From an uncultured Enterorhabdus sp. (GTDB lineage Bacteria; Actinomycetota; Coriobacteriia; Coriobacteriales; Eggerthellaceae): a stretch of DNA of 38,560 bases. Position 1 is the first letter of the stretch. Each line of letters starts with the position of its first letter. The DNA lies in the NCBI GenBank assembly GCA_947649205.1, contig CANSQM010000023.1:1-38560 (forward strand), in the 5' to 3' direction. Made by a program: the position numbers and the translations under genes. The notes below the pieces were generated by a model. It saw nothing but the letters and a program-made list of their open reading frames with translations. It searched no databases and was not told the DNA's origin. Shown here piece by piece: positions 8,901 to 16,053 of the stretch.

Positions 8901-10613
8901 CTCTCCGCCGGGGCTGACGGACGCGCCACCTGGAAGGCCGCCGAGGGCTACCGCATCGCGGCGGTGTGGGTGGACGGCAAGGAGCTGTCCGCCACGGCTG
9001 TGGTCAGCGGCGCCATCGACTTCGCGAAGATCGCGGCCAATCACGTGGTGGACGTCTACGTGGAGCGGGCCGACGGCTCGCCGGCGCTGAGCCCCGACGA
9101 CCACCGGGTGACCACTCAGATCAAGGGAGGCCCCGGCACCATCACCGGCAGCGGCACGGTGACTGCCGGCGGCGAGTACCACGTGGCCTGGCAGCCGGTC
9201 ATCCAGACTGTGCCCGACGTGACCGATCCCTCCTATGCCGTCTACGAGGTGGCGAAGGTGGAGGTGAACGGCGAGGAGGCCGCCGGTACCGACGAGCGCG
9301 AGCTGGAGCTCTCCGACATCAAGGAGGACAAGGCCGTCGTGGTCACCCTGCGGCCCGTGGTCTTCGACGTGGCGGTGCTCGCCTACGGGCCGGGGGCCGC
9401 TTCCGATTCCCGCACCCTATTCAAGGGCCAGGGCTACGTTGACATTTCCGGCACTCCCGACGGGGGCGCCCATATCTCCTACATCGAGGTGGACGGCCTG
9501 CCCGTCTTCGACGAGCGCGTGCCCGCCGGCGCCCTGGCCACGGTGGCGGCCCTCTCCGATGCCGCCGCGGTTCTGAGCGGTACCGTGGGCGACGCGGTGG
9601 GCTCGGCGGCCGGCAGCGAAGCCGATGGGGTGGCGAGCTCCTTCGCCCTCGGGCCCGAGAAGGCCTGGGCCGAGGAAAGCGCGCCGGAGGCCGTTGCCCT
9701 GGCGGCCGCGGCCGATCCGGTGTTCCCCGCGCCGACCATCGAGCGGCGCCAGGCCGACGGGGCGGGGCTCGACATGGGTATCGGCGGCATCGACCGCGAC
9801 CACGTGGTGAAGGTGTACTTCGCCAAGGACGGCGAGGCGGCCAACCCCGACACGGTGAAGGACGTCGTGGACGTCACCGGCGGCGTGGAGGGCGGCCCGG
9901 GCTCGGTCACCATCGGCGACGGCACCGGCTTCGTCGATCCCGATGAGGACCAGACCGTGACCTGGGAGATCCCCGAGGGCTATGAGCCCACCGAGATCGT
10001 CGTGGGCGACCAGCGCTTCCCCGTGCCGCCCGGCGCCACCGAGGTGGTCATTCCCGGGGGCACCTTCAAGCCCGGCGACCACGTGGAGCTCGTGGTGGAG
10101 AAACGCGAGCCCGGCGATGAGACCGTGCCCTCGCGCACGCCGCGGCCGGAGGCCCCCGAGCAGCTGCGGGTGGAGACCTCTCTCACCGGCGGCGCGGGCA
10201 CCATCACCGGCGGCGCGTCGGTGGATCGCGGCGGCAGCTACACCGTGGAATGGGCGCCCGCGCCCGGCTATCGGGTGGTGAAAGTCCTCATCGACGGCGG
10301 CGAGCGACCCGATCTTCTGGGCGCCTCCTCCTGGACCTTCGAGGACATCGGCGAGAACCACACCGTGCAGATCGTACTGGAGCCCATTCCCGGCACCGTT
10401 CCCGATGACCCGACGGATCCCGACGACGGCTCGGGAAGCGGTTCGGGGAATGACGGCGAAGGTTCCGGCGACGGGGACGACGACGCCACCAAGATCCGCC
10501 TCAAGCTGGCCCAGACCGGCGACGAAGCGCCTGCCGTAGCGGCCCTGGCCCTGCTGGCGGCCATAATCGCCGGCGGCGCAGCTTGGCTCGCCCGCCGCCG
10601 CACCCGCGCGTAA
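5904..10613 (+). CDS. Surface protein with C-type-lectin-like domain and InlB-B-type repeats
   Basis: A 1569-residue secreted, probably wall-anchored protein. Residues 1-38 form a signal peptide ending in AWADE. Residues about 183-368 look like a C-type-lectin-like domain: GHYYEV start, WIGG, FWASAQPDG, WNDLP and a final YYVIEYG strand in the family's order. A YDG-type segment (KVYDGTPYLAGG) starts near 556. About six copies of a repeat with Gly-rich starts, VDG turns and NHxVxV ends follow from about 894, resembling the divergent InlB B-repeat family. The end carries LAQTGDE at 1535, a hydrophobic helix and RRRTRA. The ATG follows AAGGAAGG. The gene has a run of nine G in the signal peptide (5981-5989) and a second AWAEES stretch at about 1254 inside the repeats. 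It probably binds glycans or host proteins; this is inferred from the fold only. Confidence 0.85.
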   Translation: MERAFEQSLKLALAFALAATMAMPLTGGGATVERAWADEPVAQAADTVKLTIKAGAATPVEGQANTYHFPDLKVSAEPADAKFQSITVQFTTGIASGDDIYYNSKHEKNNNETLPAGFERVGKTGNWSVNYKTNGGATAEQWEEFLRDYLTLSLADATNTKGLRLVASLAPVTTIRDYNSLNGHYYEVGVGSIGWLGALQEAEKHTYMGMRGYLVTVTDRAEQDFVFSLVHTDTWIGGTCDDTHTRRTNAWAQNYRTHNADAATRWSDVQTYNSGGYSHYYWVSGPEAGLKMGECRSNTERRPAINPETNEEMFMFWASAQPDGYSTGERWMQLAVNFGASATDKLGQWNDLPRDYGSVNYYVIEYGGMPDDVDPDDDQAGADVSLDVYVKVDIIVDPTGRTITTEADDIQVGDPLAVQENVNGDTHVKTHIVKDGAIVDERDAEVERTYWIKDPGSEGADAKGWRPLRPEEMNEKGEPIHAGSYKVESKSVYSVTEDGATVQDYVAGEATFTIKPRAVDVTKPAEAPDDPAAPDATQDTEVTDPETGEKVTVAGRGWSKVYDGTPYLAGGNVSMADGLVGSASAWLSFERAEFVAKDAGERELVLHGVKVKGPQAADYRIAGLSADGTLTVQGAIEPRDLAIATRWFPTAGTDPVSWVKNVPLADPAAPGAPVGRYSDLAAFDSAAATDSADDGEHTWPVAWPASMLAPGDDPAVVLGAPTFTAATAGGLALNAARPQLGAYRLQASFPKVSEIGSALLTADGNYRVTLKPAELAVTERIVVDLTEDDPIDIVRPVEPPKPVPTPVTKDDLIDLVEDKFGPDSNAPDDKRIPEGVDPVVTITKDGLPVDEIDPSEPGNYEITVTYPGPDGTDYVADIDYVVEGKPAPAPAPGLFTVSTRLAGATEGATITPSQTLTAGSTATVTWAAGPDCYVASVKVDGRLVDVAGVRQVFEKIAANHEVVVTLARNPIIEGGSTGGFYTVTVNRYGAGAEVSPSAVLSAGADGRATWKAAEGYRIAAVWVDGKELSATAVVSGAIDFAKIAANHVVDVYVERADGSPALSPDDHRVTTQIKGGPGTITGSGTVTAGGEYHVAWQPVIQTVPDVTDPSYAVYEVAKVEVNGEEAAGTDERELELSDIKEDKAVVVTLRPVVFDVAVLAYGPGAASDSRTLFKGQGYVDISGTPDGGAHISYIEVDGLPVFDERVPAGALATVAALSDAAAVLSGTVGDAVGSAAGSEADGVASSFALGPEKAWAEESAPEAVALAAAADPVFPAPTIERRQADGAGLDMGIGGIDRDHVVKVYFAKDGEAANPDTVKDVVDVTGGVEGGPGSVTIGDGTGFVDPDEDQTVTWEIPEGYEPTEIVVGDQRFPVPPGATEVVIPGGTFKPGDHVELVVEKREPGDETVPSRTPRPEAPEQLRVETSLTGGAGTITGGASVDRGGSYTVEWAPAPGYRVVKVLIDGGERPDLLGASSWTFEDIGENHTVQIVLEPIPGTVPDDPTDPDDGSGSGSGNDGEGSGDGDDDATKIRLKLAQTGDEAPAVAALALLAAIIAGGAAWLARRRTRA
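5981..5989 (+). repeat. G9 homopolymer in the signal-peptide region
   Basis: Nine consecutive G occupy codons 26-29 of the lectin-like gene (Thr-Gly-Gly-Gly). A gain or loss of one base would shift the frame directly after the signal peptide core. As sequenced the frame is open. Confidence 0.9.
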
Positions 10614-10682
10614 CAGCTCTTCGCGGGCCGGAGCCTGCGGGTTTCGGCCCTGCGCTGCCGCCACCACGTTGACCAGGTGTTT

Positions 10683-10698
10683 CCTGGGAATTCCCAGG
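10683..10698. promoter_or_regulatory. 16-bp perfect palindrome upstream of azlC
   Basis: CCTGGGAATTCCCAGG is a perfect palindrome, followed at once by a weaker inverted pair GGTAGG (10697-10702) / CCTACC (10712-10717). It lies about 60 bases upstream of the azlC -10 element and could be an operator for a dimeric regulator, or part of a terminator for the surface gene. There is no T-run, so an operator is slightly preferred. Confidence 0.4.
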
Positions 10699-10734
10699 TA
10701 GGGAGGCGATTCCTACCGCGGCGCAATTTCCCGA

Positions 10735-10762
10735 TTTTCATGGGGCGAAGGTTGGCTATAAT
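10735..10762 (+). promoter_or_regulatory. Likely sigma-70 promoter of azlC
   Basis: A perfect TATAAT (10757-10762) has a TTTTCA (10735-10740) 16 bases upstream. The flanks, TTGGC before and GGGCG after, match those of two other promoters in the window (near 15991 and 25214). Transcription would begin close to 10769, right at the ATG at 10770. Confidence 0.6.
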
Positions 10763-10769
10763 GGGCGTC

Positions 10770-11609
10770 ATGTTTTCTCGCGAGCACATACTGTCGGCCT
10801 TCTCCGCGGCCGCCCCCATCATGCTGGGCTACGTGGCCATCGGCCTGCCCTGCGGCATCCTGTCCAACACCATCGGCCTGAACCCCCTGCAGGTGTTTCT
10901 GCTGTGCGCCCTGCTGTACTCGGGCGCCGGCCAGTTCATGATCTGCAACATGTTCCTGGCCGGGTCCTCCATCGCCTCCATTACCGCGAGCGTTTCGCTG
11001 GTGAACACGCGCCAGATGCTCTACGCGGCCTCCTTCGCCCCCACCTGCGAGAAGACCCCGCGCTGGCTGGCGGCCCTGTTCGCCGCCTCGGTGACTGACG
11101 AGTCCTACGGCGTGAACACCCAGCGCTTCGCCGAGGGGAACTGGTCGGTGGACCGGGCCCTCATGGTGAACCTGTTCTCCCAGAGCTCGTGGACCATCTC
11201 CAACGTCATCGGCTGCGCCGTGGGCGCCGCCGTGGCCATTCCGGTGAACATCGCCGCCTTCGCCATGACGGCCATCTTCATCTGCCTGCTGGTCACTCAG
11301 AAGTTCACGTCCGCGAATATCATCGCCATGGCCGTGGCGGCCCTCGGCGTGTATGTCTGCAAGGCCGCCGGCCTCACGGGCCCAGCCATCCTCATCGGTG
11401 CCGTGGCCGGTGTGGTGTGCGCCATGGCCTTTGCCCTCACCGTGGGGAAGCGCTCCGGCGCCGCAGGGGAAGAGGCGGCGGGGGAAGGGGTTGCTTCCGT
11501 GGAAGGGGCGCGCACTGAGGCTGCGGCGCTGGAGGGCGTCGCAACGGAGGGTGCTCACTTCGCTGACGAGGCAGCGAAAAAGGCGGCGGGGGAAGGGGAG
11601 CGCCGATGA
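10770..11609 (+). CDS. azlC: AzlC family branched-chain amino-acid exporter, large subunit
   Basis: An integral membrane protein of about 279 residues. The AzlC fold is visible in the N-terminal run after FSREHILSAF (APIMLGYVAIGLPCGIL), the YSGAGQFM segment, NTRQMLYAASF and DESYG, all typical of the family. With AzlD it is expected to export branched-chain amino acids or analogues. The start at 10770 fits the usual short AzlC N-terminus; an ATG at 10761 has a GAAGG ribosome site nine bases upstream but overlaps the TATAAT. The C-terminus has about 50 extra residues rich in Ala, Glu and Gly, encoded by DNA with an 18-base direct repeat. It overlaps azlD by ATGA, so the two are translationally coupled. 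Confidence 0.85.
   Translation: MFSREHILSAFSAAAPIMLGYVAIGLPCGILSNTIGLNPLQVFLLCALLYSGAGQFMICNMFLAGSSIASITASVSLVNTRQMLYAASFAPTCEKTPRWLAALFAASVTDESYGVNTQRFAEGNWSVDRALMVNLFSQSSWTISNVIGCAVGAAVAIPVNIAAFAMTAIFICLLVTQKFTSANIIAMAVAALGVYVCKAAGLTGPAILIGAVAGVVCAMAFALTVGKRSGAAGEEAAGEGVASVEGARTEAAALEGVATEGAHFADEAAKKAAGEGERR
11473..11598 (+). repeat. 18-bp direct repeat in the azlC tail
   Basis: AGGCGGCGGGGGAAGGGG occurs at 11473-11490 and again at 11581-11598, 108 bases apart, in the same reading frame. The segment between encodes a low-complexity Ala/Glu/Gly tail that standard AzlC proteins lack. Confidence 0.8.
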
Positions 11610-11935
11610 GTTGGGATCAGTTCTGGGTCGTGCTCGTCGGGTGCGTGCTGGCCATGTGGGCCTGCCGCGTCATCCCGCTGTTCCTGCTGAAGGGCAAGGC
11701 GCTGCCCGAGAACTTGGAGCGGGCCCTCGGCTTCATCCCTCCGGCGGCCTTCGCGGCCCTGGTGGCCAACGACCTGCTGAACCCCGGCATGTTCGATGCC
11801 GGCATCTGGCCGGCGGCCATTCCGCTCGTGGCGGCCATCGCCTGCGCGCTTGTGGCGGCCAAGACGAAGTCGCTGCTGTGGACCGCCGTGGCCGGCGTGG
11901 GGGTTTACGCCGCCCTGGCCTTCTTCGCGGTATAG
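11606..11935 (+). CDS. azlD: AzlD family branched-chain amino-acid exporter, small subunit
   Basis: A 109-residue membrane protein with the AzlD layout: an N-terminal helix, the RVIPLFLLKG motif near residue 21, the FIPPAAFAALV segment and two further helices. It pairs with AzlC as the small subunit of the exporter. The ATG overlaps the azlC stop (ATGA at 11606), the normal arrangement for this pair. The ABC transporter gene starts nine bases after its stop, so all four genes up to 15915 may share one transcript. Confidence 0.88.
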   Translation: MSWDQFWVVLVGCVLAMWACRVIPLFLLKGKALPENLERALGFIPPAAFAALVANDLLNPGMFDAGIWPAAIPLVAAIACALVAAKTKSLLWTAVAGVGVYAALAFFAV

Positions 11936-11944
11936 GGCGCGATT

Positions 11945-14047
11945 GTGGGCGTGATCCGCTTTCTCGGGCAGCACAAGGGGGCCGTGGCCCTCGTGATGCT
12001 GCTGCTCGCGGCCAAGGCGGCCTGCGATCTGGCCCTGCCGGTGTTCACATCCCAGATCGTGGATGTGGGCATCGCCCAGTCCGGCGTGGAGGACGTGGCC
12101 GAGCTGGAGCATCTGCGGGCGGCCGGGGTGGACCTCCTGCCGCGGCAGATGGCCTATCTGGGGCAGCTGGGGCTGCTCATGCTGGGGGTGGCCGCGGCGG
12201 CCATGGTCTTGGACGTGGCCGTGTCCCTCGTGGCCTCCCGCACCGGCGCCGCCATCGGCCGCGATGTGCGCCGACAGCTGTTCTCCCAGGTCGTTGCCTT
12301 CTCGGAGGGGGACATCAATCGTTTCTCGGCCGCCTCCCTCATTACCCGCGGCACCAACGACGTGGTGCTCATCCAGAACGTGTGCACCATGATCCTGCGC
12401 ATGGTGCTCTACGCTCCCATCCTCGCCATCGGCGGCGTGGTCATGGTGATGGCCACGAACCCTCAGATGGGATGGATCGTCGTGGTGGCCGTGGCGGCGG
12501 TGTTCACGGTCATCGCCGTGCTCTTCCACTTCACGTTGCCCCGCTTCAAGATGATGCAGAAGCTCATCGACCGGGTGAACCTCGTGGCCCGCGAGATGCT
12601 CACGGGGCTCTCGGTGGTGCGGGCCTTCAACCGCGACGGCTACGAGGAGGAGCGCTTCGACGAGGCCTCGGCCCGGCTCATGCGCACCCAGCTGTTCACC
12701 AACCGCGCCATGGCCGCTATGATGCCGGCCATGATGCTCATCATGAACCTCACTTCGGTGGCCATCGTGTGGTTCGGCGCCGGGGCCGTGGGGGCCGGCA
12801 CCCTGCAGACCGGCGACCTCATCGCCTTCATCACCTACGCCATGGTCATCATCATGGGCTGCCTCATGATGGGCATGATCTCCATCATGCTGCCCCGGGC
12901 CGACGTGGCCGCCGCCCGCGTGCGCGAGGTGCTTGAAGCCGAGCCCTCGGTGCCCGATCCGGCTCCCGTGCGCGGGAGCGCCAGCGGGACTGCTGCCGAG
13001 ACGGGAACGGGACGGGGCGACGACTTCGCGGCGAAGGGGGAGGGACTGCGGGTCGTTTCGCCGGTTGGCGCAACGGTACCGGGGGCCGATCGGGAAGGGG
13101 GCGTCGCCGTGCCTTCGTCCTCAGAAGCCAGCGGCGTGCGCATCGCCTTCGAGGGGGTGTCCTTCCGCTACGAGGATGACAGCGAGGCGGTGCTCGAGGA
13201 CGTGTCGTTCACCGCCGAGCCGGGCACCACCCTGGCCATCGTGGGTTCCACGGGGTCGGGGAAGTCCACGGTGGTGAAGCTCATCGAGCGCTTCTTCGAC
13301 GTGAGCGCCGGGGCCGTGACCGTGGACGGTATCGACGTGCGCCAGTGGCCCCAGGACGCGCTGCGGGCCTGTTTGGGCTACGTGCCCCAGAAGGCCTTCC
13401 TGTTCGAGGGCACCGTGGCCACCAACATCGCCTACGGGGATCCGGATGCTGACGAGGCGGCCATGCGGGCCGCCCTGGCCGCGGCCGAGGCCCTGGCCTT
13501 CGTGGAGGAGCGCGAGGAGGGGCTGGCGGCCCCCATCGCCCAGGGCGGCACTAACGTCTCCGGTGGCCAGCGCCAGCGCCTGGCCATGGCCCGGGCCCTC
13601 GTGCGGCGCCCGCGGGCCTACCTGTTCGACGACTCCTTCTCGGCCCTCGACTACGCCACCGATGCCCGGGTGCGCTCGGCTCTGACCGCCTACGCTGCCG
13701 GTGCCACGAAGATCATCGTGGCCCAGCGCATCTCCACGGTGCTCGATGCCGACTGCATTGTGGTGCTCGAAGAGGGGCGCGTGGTCGGGCGCGGCACCCA
13801 TGGGGAGCTCATGGACACCTGCCCGGCCTATCGCGAGATCGCCCTCTCCCAGCTCTCCGAGGCCGAGCTCGCCGCCGTCGGAAACGATATCGACGTTCCG
13901 GCCGCAACCGTCCTGTGCGACCCGCTGGCCCCTTCCGCAACCGCCTCGGAGCCGTCGCCGCACTCTCGCTCAACCGCTGCCGAACCGCAGCCCGGCCCCG
14001 CCGCAACCGTCTCAGATACCCCGTGTCGGGAAGGGGGTGCGCGATGA
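11945..14047 (+). CDS. ABC exporter half-transporter with degenerate ATP site
   Basis: A fused membrane domain and ATPase domain of 700 residues, the first half of a heterodimeric exporter. The GTG at 11945 is nine bases after azlD. Walker A (STGSGKST) is near 435, the signature VSGGQ at 538-542. Walker B reads LFDDSFSALD with Asp563 where the catalytic Glu should be, and the switch His is Gln594 (VAQRIS). These two changes are known from the non-catalytic half of TM287/288-type and LmrCD-type exporters. About 60 low-complexity residues separate the two domains, and about 50 more follow the ATPase domain, rich in Pro, Ala and Ser. It overlaps its partner by ATGA. Substrate unknown; peptides, lipids or drugs are typical. 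Confidence 0.9.
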   Translation: MGVIRFLGQHKGAVALVMLLLAAKAACDLALPVFTSQIVDVGIAQSGVEDVAELEHLRAAGVDLLPRQMAYLGQLGLLMLGVAAAAMVLDVAVSLVASRTGAAIGRDVRRQLFSQVVAFSEGDINRFSAASLITRGTNDVVLIQNVCTMILRMVLYAPILAIGGVVMVMATNPQMGWIVVVAVAAVFTVIAVLFHFTLPRFKMMQKLIDRVNLVAREMLTGLSVVRAFNRDGYEEERFDEASARLMRTQLFTNRAMAAMMPAMMLIMNLTSVAIVWFGAGAVGAGTLQTGDLIAFITYAMVIIMGCLMMGMISIMLPRADVAAARVREVLEAEPSVPDPAPVRGSASGTAAETGTGRGDDFAAKGEGLRVVSPVGATVPGADREGGVAVPSSSEASGVRIAFEGVSFRYEDDSEAVLEDVSFTAEPGTTLAIVGSTGSGKSTVVKLIERFFDVSAGAVTVDGIDVRQWPQDALRACLGYVPQKAFLFEGTVATNIAYGDPDADEAAMRAALAAAEALAFVEEREEGLAAPIAQGGTNVSGGQRQRLAMARALVRRPRAYLFDDSFSALDYATDARVRSALTAYAAGATKIIVAQRISTVLDADCIVVLEEGRVVGRGTHGELMDTCPAYREIALSQLSEAELAAVGNDIDVPAATVLCDPLAPSATASEPSPHSRSTAAEPQPGPAATVSDTPCREGGAR
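13903..14009 (+). repeat. Three CGCAACCG octamers in the ABC exporter tail
   Basis: CGCAACCG occurs at 13903-13910, 13936-13943 and 14002-14009, all in the low-complexity 3' end of the first exporter gene. The surrounding sequence, read on the other strand, resembles ACGGTTGCGGAAGG. Confidence 0.7.
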
Positions 14048-15915
14048 GCGGCCATCCTGGTTTCGTGCCCCGTCCCGGACGGGGTCCCGGTCGCGGCCAT
14101 GGGCCGGCCGGGCGCATGATGGGCGGCGAGAAGCCCCTGAACCTCAAGGCCACCCTGCGCCGCATGCTCTCCTTCATGGGGCAGTTCAAGGGTCGCCTCG
14201 CCCTCGTGCTCCTGTTCGCCGTCGGGTCCACCGTGTTCTCCATCGTGGGCCCTAAGGTGCTCTCCGAGGCCACTACCGTGCTCTTCGACGGTACCGTGGC
14301 CGCAGCGGCGGGCACCGGCTCTATCGACTTCGCCGCCATCGGCCGCATCCTGATAGTCACGCTTGGGCTCTACCTGGCCTCGGCCGGGTGCGCCTGGGTG
14401 CAATCGTGGATCATGAGCTACGTCTCCCAGCAGACTTGCTACCGTCTGCGCGACGCCATCGCCCGCAAGATCGAGCGCGTGCCCTTCGGCTACTTCGAGA
14501 AGAACTCCACCGGAGACACCCTCTCGCGCATCACCAACGACGTGGACACCCTGGGCCAGAGCCTGAACCAGGGCATCACTCAGCTCATCACCTCGTCGGT
14601 CACCGTGGTGGGCGTACTGGCCATGATGCTGTCCATCAACGTCGTCATGACCCTGGTGGCCCTGGTCATGATTCCCGTGTCCATGGCCCTCGTGATGGTC
14701 GTGGTGCGCCTGTCCCAGAAGCACTTCGTGGCCCAGCAGCGGCTGCTCGGGGCCTTGAACGGCCAGGTGGAGGAAACGTTCTCGGGCCATGCCGTGGTGA
14801 AGGCCTTCGGGCGCGAGGGGGCCACGGTGGAGGCCTACGAGCGGGACAACGAGGCCCTCTACGACGCCGGCTGGAAGGCTCAGTTCCTCTCGGGTCTCAT
14901 GATGCCCGTGCTCGGCTTCGTGGGGAATCTGGGCTATGTGGCCGTGGCCGTGTCCGGCGCCTTCTTCGCCGTGACGGGGGCCATTACCGTCGGCGATATC
15001 CAGGCCTTCATCCAGTATGTGAAGAACTTCACCCAGCCCATCACCCAGCTGGCCCAGGTGTCCAACGTGCTGCAATCCCTGGCTGCGGCCGCCGAGCGCA
15101 TCTTCGCCTTCCTCGATCTGCCCGAGATGGACGAGGAGCCCTCGTCGGTACCCGTCGCCGATCTGGCCAGCGACGTGGAGTTCGATCATGTGCGCTTCGG
15201 CTACAGCCCCGACGCCCCGGTCATCCGGGACTTCTCGGCCCGGGCCGCCGCCGGGCGCACCGTGGCCATCGTGGGGCCGACAGGGGCGGGCAAGACCACC
15301 ATGGTGAAGCTGCTCATGCGCTTCTACGACGTGGATGGGGGCGCCATCCGCATCGGCGGCGTTGACGTCCGCGACTTGACGCGGGCCGAGGTGCGGTCGC
15401 TGTTCGCCATGGTGCTCCAGGACACGTGGCTGTTCTCCGGCACCATCCGCGAGAACATCCGCTACGGGCGCCTGGATGCCACCGACGAGGAGGTGGAGGC
15501 GGCGGCCCGCGAGGCCTGCGCCGACCACTTCATCCGCACCCTGCCCGGCGGCTACGACTTCGCCATCAACGAGGACGGCACCAACGTCTCCGCGGGCCAG
15601 CGCCAGCTGCTCACCATCGCCCGGGCGCTTCTAGCCGACCGCCGCATGCTCATTCTGGACGAGGCCACCTCCTCAGTGGACACCCGCACCGAGCTGCGCA
15701 TCCAGCGGGCCATGGATCGGCTCATGGAGGGGCGGACCTCCTTCGTCATCGCGCACCGGCTGTCCACCATCCGCCGCGCCGACCTCATCCTCGTCATGCG
15801 GGACGGCGACATTGCCGAGCAGGGAACCCACGAGGAGCTCCTGGCGGCCGGCGGCTTCTACGCCGATCTGTACGCCTCCCAGTTCGCCGCCTGCAACGAC
15901 CGCTTCGAGGATTGA
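14044..15915 (+). CDS. ABC exporter half-transporter with canonical ATP site
   Basis: The catalytic partner of the upstream half-transporter, 623 residues. After a short Gly/Arg/Pro-rich N-terminus come six membrane helices, then the ATPase domain: Walker A GPTGAGKTT at about 411, signature VSAGQ at 515-519 (Ala for the first Gly), Walker B LILDEATSSVD with Glu540, and the switch His571 (IAHRLS). All catalytic residues are intact, the reverse of the first half. The ATG at 14044 overlaps the upstream TGA. A start further upstream in the same frame is possible but would read through the other gene's repeat tail. The pair is probably an efflux or export system; nothing nearby names the substrate. 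Confidence 0.9.
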   Translation: MSGHPGFVPRPGRGPGRGHGPAGRMMGGEKPLNLKATLRRMLSFMGQFKGRLALVLLFAVGSTVFSIVGPKVLSEATTVLFDGTVAAAAGTGSIDFAAIGRILIVTLGLYLASAGCAWVQSWIMSYVSQQTCYRLRDAIARKIERVPFGYFEKNSTGDTLSRITNDVDTLGQSLNQGITQLITSSVTVVGVLAMMLSINVVMTLVALVMIPVSMALVMVVVRLSQKHFVAQQRLLGALNGQVEETFSGHAVVKAFGREGATVEAYERDNEALYDAGWKAQFLSGLMMPVLGFVGNLGYVAVAVSGAFFAVTGAITVGDIQAFIQYVKNFTQPITQLAQVSNVLQSLAAAAERIFAFLDLPEMDEEPSSVPVADLASDVEFDHVRFGYSPDAPVIRDFSARAAAGRTVAIVGPTGAGKTTMVKLLMRFYDVDGGAIRIGGVDVRDLTRAEVRSLFAMVLQDTWLFSGTIRENIRYGRLDATDEEVEAAAREACADHFIRTLPGGYDFAINEDGTNVSAGQRQLLTIARALLADRRMLILDEATSSVDTRTELRIQRAMDRLMEGRTSFVIAHRLSTIRRADLILVMRDGDIAEQGTHEELLAAGGFYADLYASQFAACNDRFED

Positions 15916-15923
15916 GCGGGCCA

Positions 15924-15931
15924 CGGTTGCG
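15924..15931 (+). repeat. CGGTTGCG octamer in an intergenic spacer
   Basis: One copy of the octamer, in the context CCACGGTTGCGGAAAGG, lies nine bases after the stop of the ABC exporter gene. It is the only copy in the window outside a protein-coding segment. Confidence 0.6.
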
Positions 15932-15990
15932 GAAAGGTAAAGGTTCTCTGTTGTTGCGCAGTCCTCGCCGCGGGGCGGCTTCCCATTGGC

Positions 15991-15996
15991 TATGAT
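15991..15996 (+). promoter_or_regulatory. -10 element for the HAD phosphatase gene
   Basis: TATGAT in the context TTGGCTATGATAGGCG, almost the same 16 bases as at the azlC promoter. No good -35 is seen 17 bases upstream. The leader would be about 50 bases. Confidence 0.5.
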
Positions 15997-16053
15997 AGGC
16001 GTTCCGAATAAAGACCGACCGTCGCCGATTCGCCAAAGGAACGTCGAGATATT

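Noticed and set aside
5805..9182. A 1125-codon open frame on the minus strand opposite the lectin-like gene
   Set aside because: Same artefact of composition; no recognisable fold and no ribosome site, and it ends inside the intergenic gap.
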